In this document: positions 26,373 to 34,796 of the stretch, one piece after another
How the letters are laid out: the number at the start of each line of letters is the position of its first letter
How positions within the stretch are numbered: the first letter of the stretch is position 1
NCBI RefSeq assembly: GCF_014842875.1
Contig: NZ_JACYXZ010000003.1
Location: 678,723-742,722, forward strand
DNA length: 64,000 bases
Reading direction: 5' to 3'
Source of the DNA: Nocardioides donggukensis
Lineage (GTDB): Bacteria; Actinomycetota; Actinomycetes; Propionibacteriales; Nocardioidaceae
Made by a program: the position numbers and the translations under genes
Notes under the pieces: generated by a model
Database searches by the model: none
What the model was told of the DNA's origin: nothing
The model's input: only the letters and a program-made list of their open reading frames with translations

Positions 26373-27332
26373 TCCCGCGAGCGGTCCGGGAGGCCCCGGT
26401 GGGAGAGCCGGGAGGGCCGGGAGGGCGGCGACGGCATCGGCCAGCCGGGAGGGGTCAAGCCCGTCCACCCAGGTGATCCGGGGGTCCTTGTGGAACCACG
26501 AGTCCTGCTTGCGGGCGAAGCGACGGGTCGCGACCCGGGTCGCCTCGCGCGCCTCGTCCTCGCCGATCTCGCCGGCGAGGTGGCGTAGCACCTCCGCGTA
26601 GCCGATCGCGCGGGAGGCGGTGCGCGACCCGGCCAGCCCGCGCTCGCGCAGGTCGGCGACCTCCGCCACGAGCCCCGCGTCGAACATCGCCTCCACCCGG
26701 GCGGCGATCCGCCGGTCGAGCGTCTCCCGGTCGACGGCCACCCCGATCTGGTGGGCCTGGGGCAGCGCGTACTCCAGGCGCGGCAGGCTGGCGCTGAACG
26801 GGCGCCCGGTCAGCTCGATCACCTCCAGCGCCCGCACCACCCGCCTGCCGTTCGACGGCAGGATCCCGGACGCGGCGGCGGGGTCGCGCTCGGCGAGCCG
26901 GCGGTGCAGCACCCCGGACCCGACCTCGGCCAGCTCCTGCTCCAGCGCACCGCGCACGTCGGGGTCGGTGCCGGGGAAGGTGAAGTGGTCCAGCACCGCC
27001 CGCGTGTAGAGCGCCGACCCGCCGACCAGCACCGGCACGATCCCCTGGGACCGCAGATCGGCGATCACCGACCGCGCCATGGTCTGGAACTGCGCCACCG
27101 AGGCCGTCTCGGTGACCTCCATCAGGTCGAGCAGGTGGTGGGTGATCCCGCGTCGCTGCGCCGGCGGCAGCTTCGCCGTACCGATGTCCATGCCGCGGTA
27201 GACCTGCATCGCGTCGGTGTTGACGATCTGCCCGCCGAGCCGCTCGGCCAGGTCCAGCGAGAGGTCGGTCTTGCCCGAGGCGGTCGCGCCGACGACGGCC
27301 ACGACGGGCGGCAGCGCACGTCGACCGGTCAT
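26370..27332 (-). CDS. miaA: tRNA dimethylallyltransferase
   Basis: A 320-residue MiaA, which transfers a dimethylallyl group to A37 of tRNAs reading UNN codons; MiaB at 28685-30385 then methylthiolates the product. Seen are the P-loop VVGATASGKTDLS, the conserved NTDAMQVYRGMDIGTAKL, THHLLDL, VLVGGSALYTRAVLD, NGRRVVRALEV and KQDSWFHKD. The C-terminal tail is rich in Pro, Gly and Leu and ends inside a repeated palindromic element. The start at 27332 is directly before MTGRRALPPVV. Confidence 0.95.
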   Translation of the reverse strand: MTGRRALPPVVAVVGATASGKTDLSLDLAERLGGQIVNTDAMQVYRGMDIGTAKLPPAQRRGITHHLLDLMEVTETASVAQFQTMARSVIADLRSQGIVPVLVGGSALYTRAVLDHFTFPGTDPDVRGALEQELAEVGSGVLHRRLAERDPAAASGILPSNGRRVVRALEVIELTGRPFSASLPRLEYALPQAHQIGVAVDRETLDRRIAARVEAMFDAGLVAEVADLRERGLAGSRTASRAIGYAEVLRHLAGEIGEDEAREATRVATRRFARKQDSWFHKDPRITWVDGLDPSRLADAVAALPALPALPPGPPGPLAG

Positions 27333-27392
27333 GGCCGATAGTCTTCCAGCCGGAGGCCACACCGACCGACGAGACCGTCAGGAGACGCGACG

Positions 27393-27596
27393 ATGGGGTT
27401 CCTGGACAAGGCCAAGGGCAAGCTCACCAAGGCCGTCGACCAGCACGGCGACAAGATCGCCCAGGGCGTCGACAAGGCCGCCGAGGCGGTCGACAAGAAG
27501 ACCGGCCGCAAGCACGCGGACAAGATCGCCAAGGGTCGCGACAAGGCCAAGGACGCCCTCGACAGGCTCGACGGGAAGAACGACGACATCCCGTGA
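27393..27596 (+). CDS. Small lysine/aspartate-rich Rv0909-like protein
   Basis: A 67-residue, highly charged, helical protein (MGFLDKAKGKLTKAVDQHGD at the N-terminus, with repeated DK and AKD motifs). Similar proteins in mycobacteria are labelled antitoxin Rv0909-like, but no toxin gene accompanies it here, so a toxin-antitoxin role is doubtful. A CAGGAGACGCGACG ribosome binding site precedes the ATG. Its stop overlaps the next start as GTGA, so it is co-translated with the Nudix protein. Confidence 0.8.
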   Translation: MGFLDKAKGKLTKAVDQHGDKIAQGVDKAAEAVDKKTGRKHADKIAKGRDKAKDALDRLDGKNDDIP

Positions 27597-28063
27597 CCCA
27601 CGGACGGTTCGTCGTCGTGCCGGCGTCGTACGTGTTCCTGCTGCGCGACGGCGCCGACGGCACCGAGGTGCTGCTGCAGCTGCGGCAGAACACCGGCTTC
27701 ATGGACGGCCACTGGGCGGCCGCGGCCGCCGGCCACGTCGAGCGCGGCGAGACGGCGTACGACGCGGCACACCGCGAGGCCGCCGAGGAGCTCGGCATCA
27801 CCGGCCTGACGCTGGAGTTCGTGACCGCCATGCAGCGCACCCGGGGTGGCGAGCCGATCGACGAGCGGATCGACTTCTTCTTCACCGCCCGTCGGTGGAC
27901 CGGCGAGCCGCGGATCACCGAGCCCGACAAGAGCGCCGCCCTGGGGTGGTACCCCCTCGACGCGCTGCCGGACCCGGTCGTGCCGCACGAGCGGCAGGTG
28001 CTGACCGGCCTGTGTGAGGCGCCGCTGCCCGGGTACACCACCCACGGATTCACCGGGGAGTAG
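27593..28063 (+). CDS. Nudix hydrolase
   Basis: A 156-residue Nudix-domain pyrophosphohydrolase. The Nudix box is GHVERGETAYDAAHREAAEELGI, complete with the metal-binding REAAEE. The rest (ASYVFLLRD, GFMDGHWAAAAAGHVE, RIDFFFTARRW, ALGWYPLDALPD) matches house-cleaning Nudix enzymes acting on damaged nucleotides, but the substrate is not evident. GTG start overlaps the preceding stop. Confidence 0.9.
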   Translation: MTHGRFVVVPASYVFLLRDGADGTEVLLQLRQNTGFMDGHWAAAAAGHVERGETAYDAAHREAAEELGITGLTLEFVTAMQRTRGGEPIDERIDFFFTARRWTGEPRITEPDKSAALGWYPLDALPDPVVPHERQVLTGLCEAPLPGYTTHGFTGE

Positions 28064-28066
28064 GTT
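28061..28066 (+). promoter_or_regulatory. Putative -10 box for the small acidic protein gene
   Basis: TAGGTT overlaps the Nudix stop codon and lies 24 bp before the next ATG, which has its own GGGAGG ribosome binding site. Confidence 0.4.
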
Positions 28067-28090
28067 CGACACCGAGAGAGGGAGGCCGAC

Positions 28091-28381
28091 ATGAGCGACG
28101 AGGTCGAGGACAGGCTGGGGCCCAAGCCCGAGCCCTACACCGTCACCCCGCAGAGACTGCCCGGAGGGACCGACTCCCTCGAGGACGACAAGTACGGCGC
28201 GGCGCCCGAGGTGCCCGCCGTCCCGGACCTGAACCCGGCCGACAACCCCGCCGTGGAGGATCACGCACCGGAGGAGATCAGCGAGCCGGAGGACAAGCAG
28301 CAGGAGCCGGACGACGAGGACGCCGAGGATCAGCAGCCCGGCGCGACCGGCGAGGACGACGAGGTCGAGCCTCCGGTGTGA
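28091..28381 (+). CDS. Small acidic hypothetical protein
   Basis: A 96-residue acidic, Pro-, Glu- and Asp-rich protein with no signal peptide or membrane segment. The C-terminal half is almost entirely Glu, Asp, Gln and Pro and looks disordered. A GGGAGGCCGAC ribosome binding site precedes the ATG. I do not recognise a family. It is next to a second low-complexity small protein. Confidence 0.7.
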   Translation: MSDEVEDRLGPKPEPYTVTPQRLPGGTDSLEDDKYGAAPEVPAVPDLNPADNPAVEDHAPEEISEPEDKQQEPDDEDAEDQQPGATGEDDEVEPPV

Positions 28382-28410
28382 GCCGCTCGCGGAACGGGTA
28401 CACCCCTCCC

Positions 28411-28674
28411 ATGAGCAAGTACGACGAGTCCATCCCCAACGCCAACGGGCCCGACGGCGCCGCCGGCGACATGGGCGTCAGCAGTGAGCGCCAGGGGGAC
28501 GCCGGCCCCGGGCAGGAGGCGGTGACGGACGGGGTCCGCGACACCACCCCGCAGGAGCGCGACCCGGGCGAGGACGTCGCGCCCGAGCAGTCCTCCGGGG
28601 GTCCGGAGGAGAACCCGACCGGCCTGCCGCCGAAGTCCGGCTACTCGCGCACCGACCCGCGCTCGAAGGGCTGA
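28411..28674 (+). CDS. Small low-complexity hypothetical protein
   Basis: An 87-residue hydrophilic protein rich in Gly, Asp, Glu and Pro, without recognisable domain. A GTG at 28378 overlapping the previous stop as GTGA would give 98 residues; the ATG at 28411 is favoured because TACACC lies 6 bp upstream as a possible leaderless -10. It ends a few bases before the convergent miaB stop. Function unknown. Confidence 0.65.
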   Translation: MSKYDESIPNANGPDGAAGDMGVSSERQGDAGPGQEAVTDGVRDTTPQERDPGEDVAPEQSSGGPEENPTGLPPKSGYSRTDPRSKG

Positions 28675-28684
28675 GCGCGGCCCG

Positions 28685-30385
28685 CTACCCGCAGGCCGGC
28701 GCGTCCGGCAACGGCGCCGGGACCCCGACGGTGGGCATGCCGAGACCGACGCCGGCCGGGGCCGCCCGTCCGGTGCGCCGCTCCCAGGCGTCGCCGGCCC
28801 GGGTCCGGCGGGTGCCGAGCACCGGCCCGTCGGCCACGAGGTGGTGCGGCGCGGCGTAGGTGATCTTGACCGTGACCATGTCTCCGGGCCGGAGGTCGTC
28901 CGCGCCGACCGGCGTGAAGTGGACCAGCCGGTTGTCCGGGCCGCGCCCGGAGAGCCGGTGGGTGGCGGCGTCCTTGCGACCCTCGCCCTCGGCGACCATG
29001 AGCTCGACGGTGCGGCCGACGAGCGCCTTGTTCTCCTCCCAGGCGATCTCGTTGACGAGGTCGGTGAGCCGGCCGTAGCGGTCCTTGACCACGTCGGGCG
29101 GCACCTGGTCGGGCAGGTCGGCGGCCGGGGTACCGGGCCGCTTGGAGTACTGGAACGTGAACGCCCCGGAGAAGCGCGACCTGCGGACCACCTCGAGGGT
29201 GGCGACGAAGTCCTCCTCGGTCTCGCCGGGGAAGCCGACGATGATGTCGGTGGTGATCGCCGCGTCCGGGATGGCGGCACGGACCCGGTCGATGATCCCG
29301 AGGAACTTCGAGGACCGGTAGGACCGGCGCATGTCCTTGAGCACCTTGTCGGAGCCGGACTGCAACGGCATGTGCAGCGACGGCATCACGTTGGGCGTCT
29401 GCGCCATCGCCTCGATCACGTCGTCGGTGAACTCCGCGGGGTGCGGCGAGGTGAAGCGCACCCGCTCCAGGCCGTCGATGTCCCCGCACGCGCGCAGCAG
29501 CTTCGAGAACGCCTGACGGTCGCCGAACTCCACGCCGTACGCGTTGACGTTCTGCCCCAGCAGGGTCACCTCGGTGACGCCCTCGGCGACCAGCGCCTCG
29601 ATCTCGGCGAGGATCTCGCCGGGGCGGCGGTCCTTCTCCTTGCCGCGCAGGCTCGGGACGATGCAGAACGTGCAGGTGTTGTTGCACCCGACCGAGATCG
29701 AGACCCACGCGGCGTACGCCGACTCGCGCCGGGTCGGCAGCGTCGAGGGGAAGACCTCGAGCGACTCGAGGATCTCGACCTGCGCCTCCTCGGCGACCCG
29801 CGCCCGCTCGAGCAGCACCGGCAGCGAGCCGATGTTGTGGGTCCCGAAGACGACGTCGACCCAGGGCGCCTTCCTGGTGATCACGTCGCGGTCCTTCTGC
29901 GCCAGGCAGCCGCCGACCGCGATCTGCATGCCCGGTCGCCGGGCCTTCACGGGCGCGAGGTGGCCGAGGTTGCCGTAGAGCTTGTTGTCGGCGTTCTCGC
30001 GCACCGCGCAGGTGTTGAACACGACGACGTCAGCGGGGTCGGCCGTGTCGTCCTTCGGCGCCGGCACGTAGCCGGCGTCCTCCAGCAGGCCGGTCAGCCG
30101 CTCGGAGTCGTGGACGTTCATCTGGCACCCGTAGGTGCGGACCTCGTAAGTGCGCGGCGCGGCATCGCCCGTCGAGGGTCGAACCCCCGCGAGCGTCTCC
30201 CCGCTGGTTGAGGAGCGAGCGCCAGCGAGCGTGCCCCCGCTGGTTGAGGAGCGAGCGCCAGCGAGCGTCCCCCCGCTGGTTGAGGAGCGAGCGCCAGCGA
30301 GCGTCTCCCCGCTGGTTGAGGAGCGAGCGCCAGCGAGCGTCTCGAAACCCGGCGAGCTCGATGCGGTCTCAGGTGTGGCAGTCAT
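28685..30385 (-). CDS. miaB: tRNA methylthiotransferase MiaB with repeat-derived N-terminal extension
   Basis: A 566-residue MiaB radical-SAM enzyme, adding a methylthio group to isopentenyl-A37 of tRNA. The UPF0004 domain begins at about residue 77 ([20 protein letters not shown]), the radical-SAM cluster motif is [12 protein letters not shown], and a TRAM domain follows. Residues 15-74 are five 12-residue repeats ([12 protein letters not shown] and variants) encoded by a 36-bp genomic repeat, absent from ordinary MiaB. There is no good start codon between the repeats and the domain, and TACCCT lies 9 bp before the ATG at 30385, so the repeats are probably translated. Confidence 0.93.
   Translation of the reverse strand: MTATPETASSSPGFETLAGARSSTSGETLAGARSSTSGGTLAGARSSTSGGTLAGARSSTSGETLAGVRPSTGDAAPRTYEVRTYGCQMNVHDSERLTGLLEDAGYVPAPKDDTADPADVVVFNTCAVRENADNKLYGNLGHLAPVKARRPGMQIAVGGCLAQKDRDVITRKAPWVDVVFGTHNIGSLPVLLERARVAEEAQVEILESLEVFPSTLPTRRESAYAAWVSISVGCNNTCTFCIVPSLRGKEKDRRPGEILAEIEALVAEGVTEVTLLGQNVNAYGVEFGDRQAFSKLLRACGDIDGLERVRFTSPHPAEFTDDVIEAMAQTPNVMPSLHMPLQSGSDKVLKDMRRSYRSSKFLGIIDRVRAAIPDAAITTDIIVGFPGETEEDFVATLEVVRRSRFSGAFTFQYSKRPGTPAADLPDQVPPDVVKDRYGRLTDLVNEIAWEENKALVGRTVELMVAEGEGRKDAATHRLSGRGPDNRLVHFTPVGADDLRPGDMVTVKITYAAPHHLVADGPVLGTRRTRAGDAWERRTGRAAPAGVGLGMPTVGVPAPLPDAPACG
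30190..30352. repeat. Tandem 36-bp repeats (four full units) inside the miaB 5' end
   Basis: Units beginning CGCTGGTTGAGGAGCGAGCG start at 30202, 30238, 30274 and 30310, exactly 36 bp apart, with a partial unit on the left and CTCGAAACCC on the right. The unit is the kind of intergenic repeat (CTCCTCAACCAGCG orientation) frequent in Nocardioidaceae genomes. Here it is in frame in a coding region. Confidence 0.9.
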
Positions 30386-30394
30386 GACCGGACA

Positions 30395-30400
30395 AGGGTA
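30395..30400 (-). promoter_or_regulatory. Putative -10 box of miaB
   Basis: TACCCT lies 9 bp before the ATG at 30385, supporting that start and hence translation of the repeats. Confidence 0.4.
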
Positions 30401-30516
30401 CGGCGCGGGCCGGCCCCGGCCCCAACCCCAGTGGGGCACCGCCCCCGTCGGGTCACATTTGGGTCGAGATCGCGCCGCTCGCCCCTAGGTGATGGCCGAA
30501 CCCCGGGGGATGCGGT

Positions 30517-30522
30517 TAGGTT
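30517..30522 (+). promoter_or_regulatory. Putative -10 box of gluA (leaderless)
   Basis: TAGGTT lies 6 bp before the ATG, so the glutamate transporter message probably starts at or next to the start codon. Confidence 0.5.
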
Positions 30523-30528
30523 GCTGCC

Positions 30529-31305
30529 ATGACGGTGACCGAGCAGGAGTCCACGTCGGCGGCACCCGGCGAAGCGCTGGTGGTCCTCGACAACGTCAAC
30601 AAGTGGTTCGGGGACCTGCACGTCCTGCAGGACATCGACGTCACGATCAATCGCGGTGAGGTCGTGGTCGTCATCGGCCCGTCCGGCTCCGGCAAGTCCA
30701 CGCTGTGTCGTGCGATCAACCGGCTCGAGACGATCGACAAGGGCTCGATCTCGCTCGACGGCACCCCGTTGCCCGAGGAGGGCAAGGAGCTGGCGAAGCT
30801 GCGCGCCGAGGTCGGCATGGTCTTCCAGAGCTTCAACCTCTTCGCCCACAAGACGATCCTCGAGAACGTCACGCTCGGCCCGATGAAGGTCCGCAAGAAG
30901 GACAAGGCCGCGGCGGAGAAGCGCGCGAAGGAACTGCTGGACCGGGTCGGCATCGGCCACCAGGCCGCGAAGTACCCCGCTCAGCTCTCGGGAGGCCAGC
31001 AGCAGCGGGTCGCGATCGCCCGCGCGCTGGCCATGGACCCCAAGGTGATGCTCTTCGACGAGCCGACCTCGGCGCTGGACCCCGAGATGATCAAGGAGGT
31101 CCTCGACGTCATGGTCGACCTCGCCGAGCAGGGCATGACGATGGTCGTGGTCACCCACGAGATGGGCTTCGCCCGGACCGCGGCGCACCGGGTGCTGTTC
31201 ATGGCCGACGGCGCGATCGTCGAGGAGAACACCCCCGAGGAGTTCTTCACCAACCCCCAGTCCGACCGCGCCAAGGACTTCCTGGGCAAGATCCTCAAGC
31301 ACTGA
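30529..31305 (+). CDS. gluA: Glutamate ABC transporter ATPase
   Basis: A 258-residue ATPase of the polar-amino-acid ABC importer family, energising glutamate uptake through GluCD. Walker A is GPSGSGKST, the Q-loop region [12 protein letters not shown], signature LSGGQQQR, Walker [12 protein letters not shown] and the switch His in VVTHEMGF. It is first in a four-gene operon with a binding lipoprotein and two permeases, in the order seen in Corynebacterium gluABCD. Confidence 0.93.
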   Translation: MTVTEQESTSAAPGEALVVLDNVNKWFGDLHVLQDIDVTINRGEVVVVIGPSGSGKSTLCRAINRLETIDKGSISLDGTPLPEEGKELAKLRAEVGMVFQSFNLFAHKTILENVTLGPMKVRKKDKAAAEKRAKELLDRVGIGHQAAKYPAQLSGGQQQRVAIARALAMDPKVMLFDEPTSALDPEMIKEVLDVMVDLAEQGMTMVVVTHEMGFARTAAHRVLFMADGAIVEENTPEEFFTNPQSDRAKDFLGKILKH

Positions 31306-31358
31306 CGCACCACCCTGACCCACCCAGCCCGGGGCCTCCCGGCAACGAAGGAGAGACA

Positions 31359-32237
31359 ATGCGATTCCACAAGACGAAGGCGGTCGCTGTGGCCGCCGGC
31401 CTGTCCCTCGCGCTCGCCGCCTGCGGTGGCGACGGTGGGGGCGACGTCGAGGTCGTCGAGGATGCCGAGTTCCCGGCGGGCTCCACCATGGCCGAGCTCC
31501 AGGAGGCCGGCGAGATGACCGTCGGCACCAAGTTCGACCAGCCCGGCTTCGGACTGCTCGGCCTGGACGACGTGCCGGAGGGCTTCGACGTCGAGGTCGC
31601 CAAGATCATCGCCGGTGCTATGGGCATCGAGGACGACGCCATCACCTGGAAGCAGGCCTCCTCCGACATCCGCGAGCAGGTGATCGAGGACGGCGAGGTC
31701 GACATGGTCGTCGCGACGTACACGATCAACGAGGAGCGGGCGGAGCGGATCACCTTCGCCGGCCCGTACTACCAGGCCGGCCAGCAGCTCATGGTGGCCT
31801 CCGACAACGACTCGATCGAGGGCCCCGAGGACCTCAAGGACAACCCGGACAGCAAGGTCTGCTCGGTCACCGGCTCCACCCCGTCGGAGCAGATCAAGGA
31901 GTACCTCGCCAGCGACGACCAGCTGGTGCTCTTCGACATCTACGACAAGTGCGCCGACGCGCTGAGCAACGGCCAGGTCGACGTGGTCACCACCGACAAC
32001 GTCATCCTGCTCGGCTTCGTCTCCGAGAGCGACGACGAGTTCAAGCTCGTCGGTGAGCAGTTCACCGAGGAGCCCTACGGCATCGGCATCGAGAAGGGCG
32101 ACACCGAGTTCTGCGAGTTCATCAACGAGACGCTGCAGGAGAACGAGGACGCCTACGTCGACGCGTGGGAGCGGACCGCGGGAGAGGTCGAGGGCACCGA
32201 GACCCCCGAGCTCCCCGAGCCCGACGCCTGCGTCTGA
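31359..32237 (+). CDS. gluB: Glutamate-binding lipoprotein
   Basis: A 292-residue solute-binding lipoprotein (SBP family 3). The lipobox is LALAACGG, with the lipid Cys near residue 22. Mature-domain elements include GEMTVGTKFDQPGFG, VEVAKIIAGAMGI, EERAERITFAGPYYQAGQ and VDVVTTDNVILLGF; Cys pairs may form a disulphide. The mature protein is strongly acidic. It starts after GAAGGAGAGACA and is followed by a strong hairpin before gluC. Glutamate specificity is by operon and family similarity. Confidence 0.92.
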   Translation: MRFHKTKAVAVAAGLSLALAACGGDGGGDVEVVEDAEFPAGSTMAELQEAGEMTVGTKFDQPGFGLLGLDDVPEGFDVEVAKIIAGAMGIEDDAITWKQASSDIREQVIEDGEVDMVVATYTINEERAERITFAGPYYQAGQQLMVASDNDSIEGPEDLKDNPDSKVCSVTGSTPSEQIKEYLASDDQLVLFDIYDKCADALSNGQVDVVTTDNVILLGFVSESDDEFKLVGEQFTEEPYGIGIEKGDTEFCEFINETLQENEDAYVDAWERTAGEVEGTETPELPEPDACV

Positions 32238-32251
32238 CCCGCCGTTCCCGA

Positions 32252-32280
32252 CCGGTGGGGGCGCCCAGCGCCCCCACCGG
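32252..32280 (+). terminator. Strong hairpin between gluB and gluC (attenuator)
   Basis: Perfect 13-bp arms CCGGTGGGGGCGC (32252-32264) and GCGCCCCCACCGG (32268-32280) enclose the loop CCA. It would protect or partially terminate the gluAB message, so that binding protein exceeds permease. Confidence 0.75.
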
Positions 32281-32298
32281 CTGCCGAGAGGAGTCGCC

Positions 32299-32949
32299 GT
32301 GGAGGCGGTCACCGAGAACCTGGACCTCTACTGGTCCGGCTTCCTGCGGTCTTTGAGCCTGATCGGGTGGAGCCTGCTCGGCTCGCTGGCGCTGGGCACC
32401 GTCATCGCCGGCTTCCGGGTCTCGCCGATCGCCTCGCTGCGGGCGTTCGGCACCGGGTGGGTGACGATCTTCCGCAACTGCCCGCTGACGATCGTGCTCT
32501 TCTTCATGGCGTTCGGGCTGCCCGAGATCGGCATCAACACCAGCTTCTACGTCTTCGGCATCACCGGGCTCGTGCTCTACACCTCGGCGTTCGTCTGCGA
32601 GGCGATCCGCTCGGGCATCAACTCCGTCGACACCGGCCAGGCCGAGGCGGCCCGGGCGATCGGGCTGACGTTCACCCAGACCATGAGCCAGGTCGTGCTG
32701 CCGCAGGCGTTCCGCTCCGCGGTGCCGCCCCTGGGCAGCGTCCAGATCGCGATGTTCAAGAACTCCGCGGTCGTCGGTGCCTTCGGCATCGGCGGCGACC
32801 TCTACAGCGTCGGGCGGAACCTCACCAGCGCCCAGGGGCTCGCGTTCATCCCGGTGCTGACCGGGGTGGCGATCGGCTACCTCATCATCACCCTGTCGGC
32901 CGGGGCACTCCTCGCCGTCATCGAGCGGAAGGTGGCGATCGCCCGATGA
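32299..32949 (+). CDS. gluC: Glutamate ABC transporter permease GluC
   Basis: A 216-residue permease of the HisMQ type with about five membrane helices. The conserved cytoplasmic loop EAARAIGLTFTQTMSQVVLPQAFR (the EAA motif, shown here in part) contacts GluA. The GTG start follows GAGAGGAGTCGCC. The stop overlaps the gluD start by ATGA. Confidence 0.92.
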   Translation: MEAVTENLDLYWSGFLRSLSLIGWSLLGSLALGTVIAGFRVSPIASLRAFGTGWVTIFRNCPLTIVLFFMAFGLPEIGINTSFYVFGITGLVLYTSAFVCEAIRSGINSVDTGQAEAARAIGLTFTQTMSQVVLPQAFRSAVPPLGSVQIAMFKNSAVVGAFGIGGDLYSVGRNLTSAQGLAFIPVLTGVAIGYLIITLSAGALLAVIERKVAIAR

Positions 32950-33830
32950 GCGCACAGTCCGTCCTGTACGACGTCCCCGGCCCCCGCGCGCGCCGTCGCG
33001 CCCGGATCGGCACGATCCTCGCCCTGCTCGCCTTCGCCTTCCTCGCCTTCGTCGCCATCCGCCGCCTGGCCGACCAGGGCCAGTTCGACGCGGACCTCTG
33101 GGGTCCATGGCTGAACCCCTCCACCGACGAGTTCGGCCAGGTCTGGTCCCTGGTCGGACGCGGCGCGCTGGCCACCCTGATCGCCGCCGCCCTCGCCATC
33201 GCCCTGTCGATGGTGCTGGGCGTGCTGCTCGGCGTCGGGCGGATGATGCTGGGCAGCGTCGGTCGGGTCCCCCTCATCGGTTTCATCGAGCTGTTCCGCG
33301 GCCTGCCCGTGGTGATCACGATCGTGATCGTCTGGCGGGCCACCATCGAGCTCGGCATCAACCTCGACCCGCTGCCCGGCGAGCCCGTGCTGTGGTACCT
33401 CGTGATCGGGCTCGCGCTCTACAACTCCGTGATCATCGCCGAGATCCTGCGCGCCGGCGTCGCGTCCCTCCCGAGCGGCCAGGGCGAGGCCGCTCGCGCG
33501 GTCGGGATGACCGAGGGCCAGGTGATGCGCACCGTGCTGCTCCCCCAGGCCTTCCGGATCATGCTGCCGGCCCTGATCAGCCAGCTCGTGGTGATCCTCA
33601 AGGACACCTCGCTGGCGGCGGTCATCGGGCTGGGCTACCTCGAGCTGCTCCGCCGCGGCGCCCAGATCTACCAGATCCTCGACAACCCGATCCAGAGCCT
33701 GTTCATGATCGGGCTGATGTTCATCCTGATCAACTACGCGCTCAGCCGGCTCGCCACCTACACCGAGAAGCGGCTCAGCCAGGCCGGTGACGACCCCACG
33801 GCGGCCGAGGCGGTCGTGCCGGCCACCTGA
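32946..33830 (+). CDS. gluD: Glutamate ABC transporter permease GluD
   Basis: A 294-residue permease of the same family, with a longer N-terminus (first helix about 22-42) and a polar C-terminal tail. The EAA loop reads GEAARAVGMTEGQVMRTVLLP. It completes the GluABCD importer. The gene is convergent with, and only 6 bp from, the DUF4442 gene. Confidence 0.92.
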   Translation: MSAQSVLYDVPGPRARRRARIGTILALLAFAFLAFVAIRRLADQGQFDADLWGPWLNPSTDEFGQVWSLVGRGALATLIAAALAIALSMVLGVLLGVGRMMLGSVGRVPLIGFIELFRGLPVVITIVIVWRATIELGINLDPLPGEPVLWYLVIGLALYNSVIIAEILRAGVASLPSGQGEAARAVGMTEGQVMRTVLLPQAFRIMLPALISQLVVILKDTSLAAVIGLGYLELLRRGAQIYQILDNPIQSLFMIGLMFILINYALSRLATYTEKRLSQAGDDPTAAEAVVPAT

Positions 33831-33836
33831 GCCGGG

Positions 33837-34307
33837 TCAGGCCCTCGGCGGCTTGGGTGTCACCCAGAGCCTGATGACGCCCTCGATGACGACCTCGCCG
33901 TCCTCGCGGACGCCGCGGACCCGGACCGGCAGGTCCGGGTCGTCCCCGGCCCACTGCGCGGCGTCGGTCTCGGCGATGCAGGTGATGTCGCTGGTCGCCT
34001 TCGCCGTGTAGGCGATGTCCATGCCCTTGGGGATCCAGCGCCGGTCCTTCGGGATGGTCGACTCCGCGAGCGCGCCCATGGCGGCCTCGAGCCCGTTGCA
34101 GAGGGCGATCGCGTGCACGGTGCCGATGTGGTTGTGCACCGCGCGCCGCTTCGGGATCACCAGCTCGGCGTAGTTCGGCCGGATCTCCACGAACCGGGGC
34201 CGGATCGTCGCGAAGTACGGCGCCCGGCGTGCGAACGCGATCGAGAACAGCCGCTTGCCCTGGGGCAGCTTGGTGGTCGTCTTCCACAGATCCAGGACCG
34301 AAGGCAT
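33837..34307 (-). CDS. DUF4442 hotdog-fold protein (possible acyl-CoA thioesterase)
   Basis: A 156-residue DUF4442 protein with the hotdog fold. The conserved stretch HNHIGTVHAIALCNGLEAAMG resembles the active-site helix of thioesterases, and a C-terminal strand region (GEVVIEGVIRLWV) closes the fold. Substrate and role are unknown. TAGGGT lies 7 bp before the ATG, indicating a leaderless message. Confidence 0.82.
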   Translation of the reverse strand: MPSVLDLWKTTTKLPQGKRLFSIAFARRAPYFATIRPRFVEIRPNYAELVIPKRRAVHNHIGTVHAIALCNGLEAAMGALAESTIPKDRRWIPKGMDIAYTAKATSDITCIAETDAAQWAGDDPDLPVRVRGVREDGEVVIEGVIRLWVTPKPPRA

Positions 34308-34314
34308 GGCTGCG

Positions 34315-34320
34315 ACCCTA
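34315..34320 (-). promoter_or_regulatory. Putative -10 box of the DUF4442 gene (leaderless)
   Basis: TAGGGT ends 7 bp before the ATG at 34307. Confidence 0.5.
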
Positions 34321-34406
34321 GGGCCGCGACACCGGTCCGCGGAATGTCACCTTCGCCACACCGGGGTGTCAGGTGCCCCGGGCCGGGGCCTCGGTCCTCG
34401 CCAGGA

Positions 34407-34796
34407 TCAGGGGGCGAGCAGCTCGACCCGGTTGCCGTGCGCGTCGCGCACGTGCGCGCGCTCGAAGCCCGGGAAGGTGTGCCGCTCAGCCCAGTCGGCC
34501 TCGAAGCCCAGGTCGCCCAGTCGGTCCACCACGGACTCCAGCGCCGCCACGTCGTCCAGCAGCAGCGCCGGGTGTGCCCGGCGAGCCGGCCGGAAGTCCT
34601 CCTCGACCCCGACGTGCACCTCCACGGTGGCGGCCTCGCCGCCGGAGTCGGCGTACCCACGGAACCAGCAGCCGCCGCGGCCGGCCAGGTCCGTCGGCTT
34701 GGGCACCTCGGTCAGGCCGAGGCCGTCCCGCCAGAACCGGCGGGCGGCGTCCTCTCCGCCGGGCGGGCACGAGAGCTGGACGTGGTGCAGCCTCAC
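34407..34796 (-). CDS. VOC-family (glyoxalase-like) protein
   Basis: A 129-residue protein of the vicinal-oxygen-chelate superfamily. It begins MRLHHVQLSCPPGGED, has GLGLTEVPKP and GGCWFRGY, VEVHVGVEEDFRPA, and ends DAHGNRVELLAP with the usual metal-ligand Glu. The GTG start at 34796 overlaps the tam stop as GTGA, so it is co-expressed with the methyltransferase. Substrate unknown. Confidence 0.83.
   Translation of the reverse strand: MRLHHVQLSCPPGGEDAARRFWRDGLGLTEVPKPTDLAGRGGCWFRGYADSGGEAATVEVHVGVEEDFRPARRAHPALLLDDVAALESVVDRLGDLGFEADWAERHTFPGFERAHVRDAHGNRVELLAP

Noticed and set aside
26518..26535. Apparent extra copy of the GCGACGGGTC repeat in miaA
   Set aside because: Only the core matches, and it encodes the conserved MiaA segment RVATRRFARKQD, so it is chance.
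21852..26588. A 1578-codon open frame on the plus strand
   Set aside because: It runs antisense to a ROK gene, hflX, dapF, a RibD-like gene and part of miaA, has no domain logic and is rich in Arg, Gly, Val and Asp as expected from a high-GC shadow frame.
27393..27596. Toxin-antitoxin module suggested by the Rv0909-like protein
   Set aside because: The partner gene is a Nudix hydrolase with an intact Nudix box, not a recognisable toxin.
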